Positions 6,783 through 12,834 of a stretch of DNA of 12,834 bases are shown piece after piece (position 1 is the stretch's first letter; every line of letters starts with the position of its first letter). The stretch is from Pseudanabaena sp. CAN_BIN31 (GTDB lineage: Bacteria > Cyanobacteriota > Cyanobacteriia > Pseudanabaenales > Pseudanabaenaceae): assembly GCA_026785865.1 (NCBI GenBank), contig JAJAZG010000364.1, positions 1-12,834 of the forward strand, written 5' to 3'. The notes under the pieces are model-generated. The model searched no databases and was not told the DNA's origin. It saw only the letters and a list, made by a program, of their open reading frames with translations. The position numbers were made by a program, and so were the translations under genes.

Positions 6783-7024
6783 ACGGGGATAATTGAACTC
6801 TCAGAAATATAAAAACTTACTGAGAGATTAAGCTCAATATAACCTCTCTTTCAACCAAAACAACTTAATCAGAACTCACGCTAAGCTTAACAATATTCAC
6901 TGAAACCATGATGCTTAACATTTCGTTGCAGAACAACTAGAGAGAAGTCCAAAGATTGTCGATATTATGATACGAAGCGATCTAGAAAACGTAATATTTA
7001 TCAACCAAATCCTTAGTCAAATTT
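6783..7024. promoter_or_regulatory. Divergent intergenic region between the kinase gene and petC
   Basis: These 242 bases must hold the promoters of both genes. On the kinase side an inverted repeat CTCTCAG/CTGAGAG (6798-6804, 6820-6826) encloses an A/T-rich loop that reads TATATT on the minus strand, possibly a -10 inside an operator. On the petC side TATTATGATAC (6963-6973) offers a TATGAT -10 about 50 bases before the ATG but lacks a clear -35. I see no strong Shine-Dalgarno motif before petC. All of these are consensus-level guesses. Confidence 0.35.
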
Positions 7025-7564
7025 ATGAGTCAAGCTTCTGCATCCGCCGATGTCCCTAGCATGGGTCGTCGCCAATTTATGAACCTCATTTTAGGAGGGT
7101 CTGCGGCAGTAACCATCCTTGGTGCGGCTTTACCCTTTGCCGCTTATTTTGTACCTCCTTCTCGCGGTGGCGGTGGTGGTGGCGTAGCTGCCAAAGATGC
7201 ATTGGGTAATGATGTGATTGCTTCAAAATTCTTGGCCGATCATCAAGTAGGCGATCGCGTACTTGCACAAGGACTCAAAGGCGACCCCACCTACATTGTT
7301 GTTACCGACAACAGTGAAATTGCTTCCTACGGACTCAACGCAGTTTGTACCCACCTTGGTTGTGTTGTGCCTTGGAATGTTGCCGAAGACAAATTTGTTT
7401 GTCCTTGCCACGGCTCACAGTACAACGCTGAAGGTAAAGTTGTGCGTGGTCCTGCCCCCCTATCTCTTGCACTTGCCCATGCCACAGTTGCCGATGATGT
7501 TGTGCAATTTAGCACATGGACAGAAACTGACTTCCGCACCAATGAAGCGCCTTGGTGGTCTTAA
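7025..7564 (+). CDS. petC: Cytochrome b6f complex Rieske iron-sulfur protein
   Basis: PetC carries the 2Fe-2S cluster that takes electrons from plastoquinol and passes them to cytochrome f on the lumenal side of the thylakoid. The 179-residue protein has a twin-arginine motif GRRQFMN (Arg15-Arg16), a single transmembrane signal-anchor (about 20-43), a glycine-rich hinge (48-53) that lets the head move, and the soluble Rieske domain. Cluster ligands are Cys108 and His110 in CTHLGC and Cys126 and His129 in CPCHGS, with Cys113 and Cys128 forming the disulfide. The C-terminus TDFRTNEAPWWS is typical of cyanobacterial PetC. It lies 106 bp upstream of petA, the standard petCA operon. Membrane insertion is expected to use the Tat system, whose tatC gene lies downstream in this window. 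Confidence 0.98.
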   Translation: MSQASASADVPSMGRRQFMNLILGGSAAVTILGAALPFAAYFVPPSRGGGGGGVAAKDALGNDVIASKFLADHQVGDRVLAQGLKGDPTYIVVTDNSEIASYGLNAVCTHLGCVVPWNVAEDKFVCPCHGSQYNAEGKVVRGPAPLSLALAHATVADDVVQFSTWTETDFRTNEAPWWS

Positions 7565-7590
7565 GAAAAGTATTTTTAGAAACTTTACAA

Positions 7591-7611
7591 GCATTAATTA
7601 ATGATTAATGC
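7591..7611 (+). repeat. Inverted repeat between petC and petA
   Basis: GCATTAAT (7591-7598) and ATTAATGC (7604-7611) form a perfect 8-bp stem with a five-base loop, 27 bp past the petC stop. No T-run follows. It may protect or mark a processing site in the petCA mRNA, or simply reflect A/T-rich sequence. Confidence 0.45.
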
Positions 7612-7670
7612 TCCAAAATAATTTGACTGTCAATTCTTAAGTCCTATTTAATTCACATTTGCATTTATAT

Positions 7671-8654
7671 ATGAAAAAAGCTTTTTTCCGCGCTCATCGT
7701 TTGATTGTGGGAGTCAGTCTATGTATCCTCACAAGTTTGACGTTACTACTCGGGCTGAATACCCAATCAGCTCTTGCCTATCCTTACTATGCCCAAGAAG
7801 CTTACAAAAACCCTCGCGAAGCGACTGGCAGAATCGTCTGCGCTAACTGTCACCTAGCTCAAAAAGGCATTGAATTAGAACTACCTCAAGCAGTTCTACC
7901 CGACTCTGTATTTGAAGCGGTTGTCAAACTCCCTTACGACCATACCCAACAACAAGTAAGTGCTGATGGCAGCAAAGCGAGCTTGAATGTCGGTGCAGTT
8001 TTAGTATTGCCTGAAGGTTTTAAGATTGCCCCTGAGGATCGTTTGTCTGAAGAGATGAAGGAAAAAACTAAGGATATCTATTACCAACCATACAGCGATA
8101 CTCAAGAAAATATCGTCCTAGTTGGACCTATATCTGGTGATGATTATTCAGAAATTGTTTTCCCTGTTCTGTCTCCCGATCCTGCTCAAGATAAGAACAT
8201 TCACTTTTTGAAATATTCTGTTCATGCTGGTGGCAACCGCGGTCGTGGTCAAATTTACCCAACTGGCGAAAAGAGCAATAACAACGAGTACAACTCCACT
8301 TTTGCGGGTCTAGTTACTCAAATTAGCCCGATCGCACCTAATGAAGATGAAGGCATCTATGGAGGTTATGAAATTTCTGTTCAAACTTCTGATGGCAGCA
8401 TTGCCGTTGAGAAAGTTCCTGCTGGCGCTGCACTAGTCGTCGAACCTGGTAGTGAAGTTACAGTCGGTGCGCCTTTAACGACAAACCCCAATGTTGGTGG
8501 TTTTGGTCAAAGAGATGGCGAAATCGTCCTTCAAGATCCTCGCCGCATTCAGTGGTTACTAGCATTTTTTGCTTCTGTAATCGTTACCCAAATTTTGTTG
8601 GTACTGAAGAAGAAGCAATTTGAAAAAGTCCAAGCTGCGGAAATGAACTTCTAA
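7671..8654 (+). CDS. petA: Apocytochrome f of the cytochrome b6f complex
   Basis: Cytochrome f accepts electrons from the Rieske protein and donates them to plastocyanin or cytochrome c6 in the lumen. The 327-residue precursor starts with a Sec signal peptide (basic MKKAFFRAHR, hydrophobic core, cleavage after SALA at 36), leaving mature Tyr1 (residue 37) whose alpha-amino group is the sixth heme ligand. The c-type heme motif CANCH is at 57-61. The conserved NRGRGQIYP and NPNVGGFGQ segments follow, then a C-terminal membrane anchor (about 292-311) and the stromal tail KKKQFEKVQAAEMNF. ATG at 7671 is chosen over an in-frame TTG four codons upstream because it gives a normal signal peptide. Neither has an evident Shine-Dalgarno motif. 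It is downstream of petC and followed by two strong hairpins. Confidence 0.97.
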   Translation: MKKAFFRAHRLIVGVSLCILTSLTLLLGLNTQSALAYPYYAQEAYKNPREATGRIVCANCHLAQKGIELELPQAVLPDSVFEAVVKLPYDHTQQQVSADGSKASLNVGAVLVLPEGFKIAPEDRLSEEMKEKTKDIYYQPYSDTQENIVLVGPISGDDYSEIVFPVLSPDPAQDKNIHFLKYSVHAGGNRGRGQIYPTGEKSNNNEYNSTFAGLVTQISPIAPNEDEGIYGGYEISVQTSDGSIAVEKVPAGAALVVEPGSEVTVGAPLTTNPNVGGFGQRDGEIVLQDPRRIQWLLAFFASVIVTQILLVLKKKQFEKVQAAEMNF

Positions 8655-8709
8655 AAAATCCAAGAATTTGTAGCGCACGCTGCGCGTGCGCTACAAATTC
8701 TTGGATTTT
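8655..8709. repeat. Perfect 24-bp palindromic hairpin directly after petA
   Basis: Arms 8655-8678 and 8686-8709 are perfectly complementary around a 7-base loop. The left arm begins at the first base after the petA stop codon. The core TAGCGCAC/GTGCGCTA is alternating GC-rich and the outer ends are AAAA and TTTT, so it could act as a bidirectional terminator. Its length and perfection suggest a dispersed palindromic repeat or small non-autonomous element more than a simple terminator. Confidence 0.85.
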
Positions 8710-8723
8710 AGAATTTATTATAG

Positions 8724-8782
8724 AAAAACATCTAAAAAGGAAGGAAATAGCTTAGCTATTTCCTTCCTTTTTAGATGTTTTT
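8724..8782. terminator. Perfect 29-bp hairpin with flanking A and T tracts
   Basis: Arms 8724-8752 and 8754-8782 are perfectly complementary with a single unpaired central base, and a T-run continues to 8785. It is a very long intrinsic-terminator-like structure, symmetric enough to work on both strands, and lies 14 bp after the previous palindrome. It probably ends the petCA transcript and insulates the MFS gene. Confidence 0.85.
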
Positions 8783-8865
8783 TTTGGCGATCGCCTGACC
8801 TCTCGACTTAAAAATTTGTGATAGGACGGTAGGATAAACAAGGACTCTACGCGATCGCCCCTAGA

Positions 8866-10077
8866 ATGAATCGTAAATTTTGGATTATTGCCCTCATTTC
8901 TTTTATTAACTCACTGAGTTTTACGATTATCATTCCTGTTTTATACCAATATGGCAGACAGTTTAAGTTAGATGATTTTCAGACCAGTTTACTATTCGCG
9001 ATTTTTGCGATCGGGCAATTTTTTGCCACACCGATCATTGGCAAACTTAGCGATCGCTTTGGACGCAAGCCATTATTAATCATCAGTTTAGCGGGGACAG
9101 TCGTTGCAAATTTAATGGCAGGAAGTGCCGCGAGTGCCGCAGTCTTGTTTTTTGCGAGATTTCTTGATGGGATTACGGGCGGCAATGCCTCAGTTGCCCA
9201 AGCCGTCATTTCTGATGTCACTGCTCCCGAACAACGCGCCAAGGCTTTTGGGATTAATGGAGCCGCCTTTGGAATGGGATTTATTATTGGCCCTGCGGTT
9301 AGTTTACTTGCCCAAAAAGCCGCACTCAATACACCTTTAGGCGAATCTTTCGGCGCTTCTTTTTTAGTGTCAAGCGCGATCGCCGCGATCGCCTTATTTT
9401 TGACTATTTTCTTTTTGCCAGAAACACTTAAAACCAAAGCCGAGAAAGCCCAAAATATATTTGATATTGGTTTAGACAAACTGATTACAGGCTTATTTTT
9501 ACCCAAGATCGGCATTTTACTAATTATTAATTTTCTGACAGGACTTACATTCACACTTTTTACATTCGCTTTTCAGCCTTACTTTTTGATCGTTCTCAAA
9601 CAAAATAGCGACGGTCTAGCGCTGATGTTTCTTTTGTTTGGAGTGCTAGCTGTAATTATGCAAACCCTAGGCATCTCCAAACTAATCAAACGTTTTCAAT
9701 TAGTCCAGATTATGTTTATGGGGTTGTTTATCCGTAGTCTTTCCTTTGTTTTGATGCCGATTTGGCAAGATATCCATTACTTCATCGTTGTTTGTATTCT
9801 ATTTTCATTACTAAATTCCGTCGTCCAACCAATGATTAGCGCCCTAATTTCTCTCAATGCTAGTCCCGAAGATCAAGGAACGATATTAGGGATTAATTCT
9901 TCTTATCTGAGTATATCCAATGCTTTTGGCCCCATTATCGCAGGTTTATTAGTCAATGAATCTAATCCTAATTCCTATGGTTATCCACTTTATTTAGCAG
10001 GAATTTGTACATTCATCATCTTGATTTTCGCATTTATAAAACGTGAAAGCTACGCTGCCAATCTATCCGATCGCTAG
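8866..10077 (+). CDS. Major facilitator superfamily transporter (TetA/DHA1-like)
   Basis: This is a 403-residue inner-membrane secondary transporter with about 12 predicted transmembrane segments in two halves. The halves are joined by a cytoplasmic loop near residues 185-205 (LKTKAEKAQN region). Between helices 2 and 3 is the MFS signature motif A, GKLSDRFGRKP (59-69). LDGITGGNASVAQAVISD (helix 4) and GFIIGPAVSLL (helix 5, resembling the drug:proton antiporter motif C) follow. These favour a proton-coupled efflux carrier of the DHA1 group, close in architecture to tetracycline and multidrug exporters. The substrate cannot be read from sequence, and antibiotic resistance should not be assumed. 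The ATG at 8866 has no clear Shine-Dalgarno motif and follows a HIP1 site. Downstream genes point the same way, but a 139-bp gap makes an operon uncertain. Confidence 0.9.
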   Translation: MNRKFWIIALISFINSLSFTIIIPVLYQYGRQFKLDDFQTSLLFAIFAIGQFFATPIIGKLSDRFGRKPLLIISLAGTVVANLMAGSAASAAVLFFARFLDGITGGNASVAQAVISDVTAPEQRAKAFGINGAAFGMGFIIGPAVSLLAQKAALNTPLGESFGASFLVSSAIAAIALFLTIFFLPETLKTKAEKAQNIFDIGLDKLITGLFLPKIGILLIINFLTGLTFTLFTFAFQPYFLIVLKQNSDGLALMFLLFGVLAVIMQTLGISKLIKRFQLVQIMFMGLFIRSLSFVLMPIWQDIHYFIVVCILFSLLNSVVQPMISALISLNASPEDQGTILGINSSYLSISNAFGPIIAGLLVNESNPNSYGYPLYLAGICTFIILIFAFIKRESYAANLSDR

Positions 10078-10154
10078 CATGGGGAGAAACGGATGGTAGT
10101 TTCACTCTACAGCTGTTTGGGTTTTGGGTTTAATTATGCTTGCCTACTTACTAA

Positions 10155-10186
10155 GATGTGGGATTAGTCTAGGCTAACCTCACATC
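10155..10186 (+). promoter_or_regulatory. Imperfect hairpin in the leader of the GH57 gene
   Basis: GATGTGGGATTAG (10155-10167) can pair with CTAACCTCACATC (10174-10186), with one G-U wobble and one mismatch around a 6-base loop. The same right arm contains AACCTCA (10176-10182), which is perfectly complementary to TGAGGTT (10201-10207), the Shine-Dalgarno segment of the next gene. The two pairings exclude each other. There is no T-run, so a terminator for the MFS gene is less likely. Confidence 0.4.
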
Positions 10187-10201
10187 CTCTATAAATTCAT
10201 T

Positions 10202-10205
10202 GAGG
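10202..10205 (+). promoter_or_regulatory. Ribosome binding site supporting a TTG start
   Basis: GAGG lies 11 bases before the TTG at 10217. The first in-frame ATG is codon 55, inside the conserved HMHQP motif, so it cannot be the start. The TTG is the best-supported initiator. Confidence 0.6.
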
Positions 10206-10216
10206 TTTTATAAGTT

Positions 10217-11698
10217 TTGATTACAACTACATCCTCAAGCTTTGTCGCCTCTGATTTTCCTGCTATTTGTGGAAATGAGGAATTAATTCAACTCGCCGTA
10301 AAGGGTGATGCACCTGTATTTCTAAATAATAATCTCCGCCTCGAAGAGATTACTTCAGCATTTGCCTGTGCGTTACACATGCACCAGCCCACGATTCCCG
10401 CAGGTGCAAATGGAGCGTTAATTTGTAACCTTCAGCATATGTTTGAACATCAAGGTGAAGGTGATAATCACAACGCTTCCGTGTTTGCGTGGTGCTATAG
10501 CCGTATGGGAGACTTTATCCCCCAATTAGTCGCGCAGGGTTGCAATCCTCGAATTATGTTGGACTATTCAGGCAACTTGCTCTGGGGCTTGCAACAGATG
10601 CAACGCCATGATGTTTTGGATAACCTCAAAAAAATAACTTGCGATCGCCAATATCAGCCCTATGTGGAATGGCTCGGCACGATGTGGAGTCACGCCGTAA
10701 TTCCATCCACACCGATTCCTGATATTAAGTTACAGATTCAAGCATGGCAAAGTCATTTTGCTTCTATCTTCGGCATTGATGCGCTGAAACGGGTTAAAGG
10801 TTTCTCGCCGCCAGAAATGCATCTTCCTAATCATCCTGATGCGCTCTATGAATATATCAAAGCACTCAAAGAATGCGGCTATCGCTGGCTCATGGTGCAA
10901 GAACATTCGGTGGAACAACTCGATGGTTCGGGGCTGACTCAAGATCAGAAATATGTGCCAAACCGTTTAGTCGCCATGAACTCCAAAGGCGAATCAATTA
11001 GTATTACGGCGCTAATCAAAACCCAAGGTTCTGATACAAAACTGGTCGCCCAAATGCAGCCCTATCATGAGGCAAAAGGACGCTCTAAACAAATGCTTGG
11101 CAATATCTCTGTTCCTGCGCTGGTCACGCAAATTGCCGACGGCGAAAATGGCGGTGTGATGATGAATGAGTTTCCGCGTGATTATCCGTTGGTATGGGAT
11201 CAACTAAAAAATAATGGTCGCGGCACTACGGGAGTTGTGGGACTAAATGGAACTGAATATTTAGAAATGATCGAATCGGCTGGCGTTGGCTCCCTTGATT
11301 ATCCAGTTATTCAGGCAGTGCAGCAGCATAAGGTCTGGAACCGAGTTAATCCAAGTGGCGATCGCCAAAATCTGAACATCGCAGCCGTAGAACAAGCTAT
11401 TACTGAGCTTAAAAAAACTGATCATCAATTCCATATGGACGGCGCATCATGGACAAATAGCATGAGTTGGGTGCGCGGCTACGAGAATGTACTCGAACCG
11501 ATGAATAAACTCAGTGCTAAGTTCCATGAAAAATATGACGCATTGGTGGCGCAAGATCCTGCAACTACGAAGCGATCGGACTATCAGCAAGCCCTGCTTT
11601 ACAATCTTTTAGTCCAAACTAGTTGCTTCCGTTATTGGGGACAAGGAACTTGGACAGACTATGCTCGCGAACTATATCGACGTGGTGAAGCTTTGTAA
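10217..11698 (+). CDS. Glycoside hydrolase family 57 protein
   Basis: GH57 enzymes are retaining alpha-glucan hydrolases or transferases: alpha-amylases, amylopullulanases, 4-alpha-glucanotransferases and branching enzymes. The 493-residue protein shows motif 1 as HMHQP (54-58), motif 2 as a WSHAVIP segment (157-163) and motif 3 as GFSPPEM, with Glu200 at the position of the catalytic nucleophile. These lie on an expected (beta/alpha)7 barrel. Later FHMDGASWTNSMSWVRGYE probably belongs to the C-terminal helical part. No signal peptide is seen, so it is likely cytosolic and may act on glycogen or other alpha-glucan. The exact specificity is not deducible, and the acid/base aspartate could not be assigned with confidence. 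It starts with TTG behind GAGG, with a possible regulatory leader fold. No terminator is evident before tatC. Confidence 0.88.
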   Translation: MITTTSSSFVASDFPAICGNEELIQLAVKGDAPVFLNNNLRLEEITSAFACALHMHQPTIPAGANGALICNLQHMFEHQGEGDNHNASVFAWCYSRMGDFIPQLVAQGCNPRIMLDYSGNLLWGLQQMQRHDVLDNLKKITCDRQYQPYVEWLGTMWSHAVIPSTPIPDIKLQIQAWQSHFASIFGIDALKRVKGFSPPEMHLPNHPDALYEYIKALKECGYRWLMVQEHSVEQLDGSGLTQDQKYVPNRLVAMNSKGESISITALIKTQGSDTKLVAQMQPYHEAKGRSKQMLGNISVPALVTQIADGENGGVMMNEFPRDYPLVWDQLKNNGRGTTGVVGLNGTEYLEMIESAGVGSLDYPVIQAVQQHKVWNRVNPSGDRQNLNIAAVEQAITELKKTDHQFHMDGASWTNSMSWVRGYENVLEPMNKLSAKFHEKYDALVAQDPATTKRSDYQQALLYNLLVQTSCFRYWGQGTWTDYARELYRRGEAL

Positions 11699-11835
11699 CT
11701 TGGGCATTTAGAGAGGTGCTGAAAACTCCAAAACTTGGCTGGGTTGCTATAGTATCGATAATACTCTGATTATTTGATAAAGTTTGTTAAGTAGTCGGGT
11801 TAAGCAATCCATAAGCAGATTTTAGTAATGACACC
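11699..11835 (+). promoter_or_regulatory. Intergenic region with a candidate tatC promoter
   Basis: TTGGCT (11735-11740) and GATAAT (11757-11762) are spaced by 16 bp and would start transcription about 65 bases before the tatC ATG. No hairpin terminator for the GH57 gene is visible, so read-through is also possible. The assignment rests on consensus resemblance only. Confidence 0.3.
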
Positions 11836-12672
11836 ATGCTAGAGACGGTAAATGAAGTTGAGCAATCAAAGGATTTGTCGGCACAAGCCATTGAGGATAT
11901 AGGTAAATCCGCGATCGCTATTGTTGATCCATTAGTTGATACTCTAATTGTCGAAGACGAAATCGAGGCGATCGATGATGTCGAGATGTCACTGTTTGAT
12001 CATCTTGAGGAATTTCGATCGCGGATTTTATATGCATTGGTTGCCGTGATTGTCGGAGTGATCGGCTGCTTTGCCTTTGTTAATAAAATTGTCGCCCTGT
12101 TAGAAATCCCAGCCCAAGGCGTGAAATTTTTACAGCTTGCGCCTGGAGAATATTTTTTTGTATCGATTAAAGTCGCTGGCTATAGTGGCTTATTAGTCGC
12201 CAGCCCTGCGATTTTGTACCAAATTGTTAGCTTCATCTTGCCCGGACTCACGCGCAAAGAAAAACGCGCGATCGCGCCAATTGTCTTTGGCTCTAGCATT
12301 TTGTTTGCACTTGGCATTGTGTTTGCCTATGAGTTGCTGATTCCCGCCGCCCTCAATTTCTTCATCAGCTATGGTGGCGATGTGGTTGAGCAGTTTTGGT
12401 CAATTGATCGCTATTTTGAGTTTGTATTGTTACTTTTATTCAGCACTGGCTTAGCCTTCCAGATTCCTGTGATTCAAGCCTTGTTAGCAATGACAGGGAT
12501 TGTCAACTCCGCCAAAATGCTCGCGGGTTGGCGCTATGTTGTGCTTGGGGCAGTGATCCTCGGTGCAGTGCTAACACCTTCGACCGATCCGATGACTCAA
12601 AGTTTGTTAGCAGGTGCTGTGGCTATTTTGTACTTTGGGGGCATTTTCATAGTTAAGGCGATGGGTAAATAA
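11836..12672 (+). CDS. tatC: Sec-independent (twin-arginine) translocase subunit TatC
   Basis: TatC binds twin-arginine signal peptides and, with TatA/B, moves folded proteins across the thylakoid and plasma membranes. The 278-residue product has an acidic N-terminal extension (1-50), then the conserved cytoplasmic HLEEFRSR (56-63), whose Glu59 and Arg61 align with the signal-peptide site of E. coli TatC. Six transmembrane helices follow. Other landmarks are VAGYSGLLVASP (113-124), the intramembrane Glu166 in FAYELLIP corresponding to E. coli Glu170, and TPSTDPMTQSLLAG (247-260). ATG at 11836 is used. An internal ATG at 11986 (residue 51) would give a shorter protein without the extension, but acidic extensions ending just before this motif are usual in cyanobacteria. 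PetC, encoded upstream, is an expected substrate. Confidence 0.97.
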   Translation: MLETVNEVEQSKDLSAQAIEDIGKSAIAIVDPLVDTLIVEDEIEAIDDVEMSLFDHLEEFRSRILYALVAVIVGVIGCFAFVNKIVALLEIPAQGVKFLQLAPGEYFFVSIKVAGYSGLLVASPAILYQIVSFILPGLTRKEKRAIAPIVFGSSILFALGIVFAYELLIPAALNFFISYGGDVVEQFWSIDRYFEFVLLLLFSTGLAFQIPVIQALLAMTGIVNSAKMLAGWRYVVLGAVILGAVLTPSTDPMTQSLLAGAVAILYFGGIFIVKAMGK

Positions 12673-12768
12673 AGAATTAGAGTAGGCTGACGGTAGGCTG
12701 TTGACTTTGTGAGTTTTGCAGTGATTTTTATCATACAATAACTACGTTGTCTTTTAGGATAAAAGTTA

Positions 12769-12834
12769 ATGGAATTTAAAAGCCCAACTAGCAGGTTAGT
12801 TCGTTTGTTTCGTGCAGGTAGAGATAACTGGAAA
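12769..12834 (+). CDS. Start of an unidentified basic protein, possibly a transposase (cut by window edge)
   Basis: An ATG at 12769 with AGGA nine bases upstream (12756-12759) opens a frame that runs to the window end. The 22 visible residues are basic (K4, R9, R12, R15, R18, K22). The pattern SPTSRLVRLF followed by GRDNWK resembles the N-termini, just before a coiled coil, that I associate with some cyanobacterial insertion-sequence transposases. That resemblance is from memory and too short to prove. The preceding 96 bp hold only a short direct repeat GTAGGCTG (12682-12689, 12693-12700) and A/T-rich promoter-like sequence. Confidence 0.5.
   Translation, partial: MEFKSPTSRLVRLFRAGRDNWK

Noticed and set aside
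7659..7670. TTG start four codons upstream of petA ATG
   Set aside because: It would prefix a normal signal peptide with extra residues and has no ribosome site. The ATG at 7671 is simpler.
8979..9554. A 191-codon open frame on the minus strand inside the MFS gene
   Set aside because: It lies wholly opposite a protein with clear MFS motifs, and its translation shows no recognisable family pattern or start signal. It is an antisense shadow.
8866..10077. Calling the MFS protein a tetracycline resistance determinant
   Set aside because: Motif A and general architecture are shared by many exporters, so the sequence gives no substrate evidence.
11986..11988. Internal ATG as the true tatC start
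   Set aside because: The upstream extension is open and acidic, of the kind usual for cyanobacterial TatC, and no stronger ribosome site favours the internal codon.

Overview
The window comes from a cyanobacterial chromosome. It carries psbZ (photosystem II), petC and petA (cytochrome b6f), a cyanobacterial-type RNase E with the basic PNPase-docking tail, and a TatC with a cyanobacterial/plastid-like body. It also contains about twenty copies of the HIP1 octamer GCGATCGC, far above chance for this moderately AT-rich DNA. The gene set and the palindromic repeats would fit a Pseudanabaena-like organism, but that is an impression and not a demonstrated placement.

Layout: (1) 1-2016, minus strand: the 5' part of ribH (cut by the window edge), psbZ, and a two-domain histidine phosphatase that appears to start at a non-canonical CTG or ATT. 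(2) 2017-2619: a roughly 600-bp gene-free stretch holding divergent promoter candidates and a long, structured, U-rich leader for rne. (3) 2620-4962, plus strand: rne. It faces a Ser/Thr kinase with a C-terminal propeller-like domain (5031-6782, minus), and the two converge on one perfect hairpin that can terminate both. (4) 7025-8654, plus strand: petC-petA, followed by two very long perfect hairpins. (5) 8866-12672, plus strand: an MFS transporter, a GH57 glycoside hydrolase with a TTG start and a possible leader switch, and tatC. (6) 12769 to the end: the first 22 codons of a basic protein that may be the start of a transposase.

Functional links: PetC is made with a twin-arginine signal-anchor and TatC is the core of the pathway that inserts it, so substrate and translocase sit about 4 kb apart. 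PetA carries a Sec-type signal peptide and forms the b6f complex with PetC. RNase E is known to control its own mRNA, and the leader here has the expected U-rich and hairpin features. The window is mostly housekeeping, and I see no phage, CRISPR, toxin-antitoxin or biosynthetic cluster. The points most worth following are the structured rne leader, the non-canonical start of the phosphatase, the possible GH57 leader switch, the kinase-propeller fusion and the palindromes after petA.
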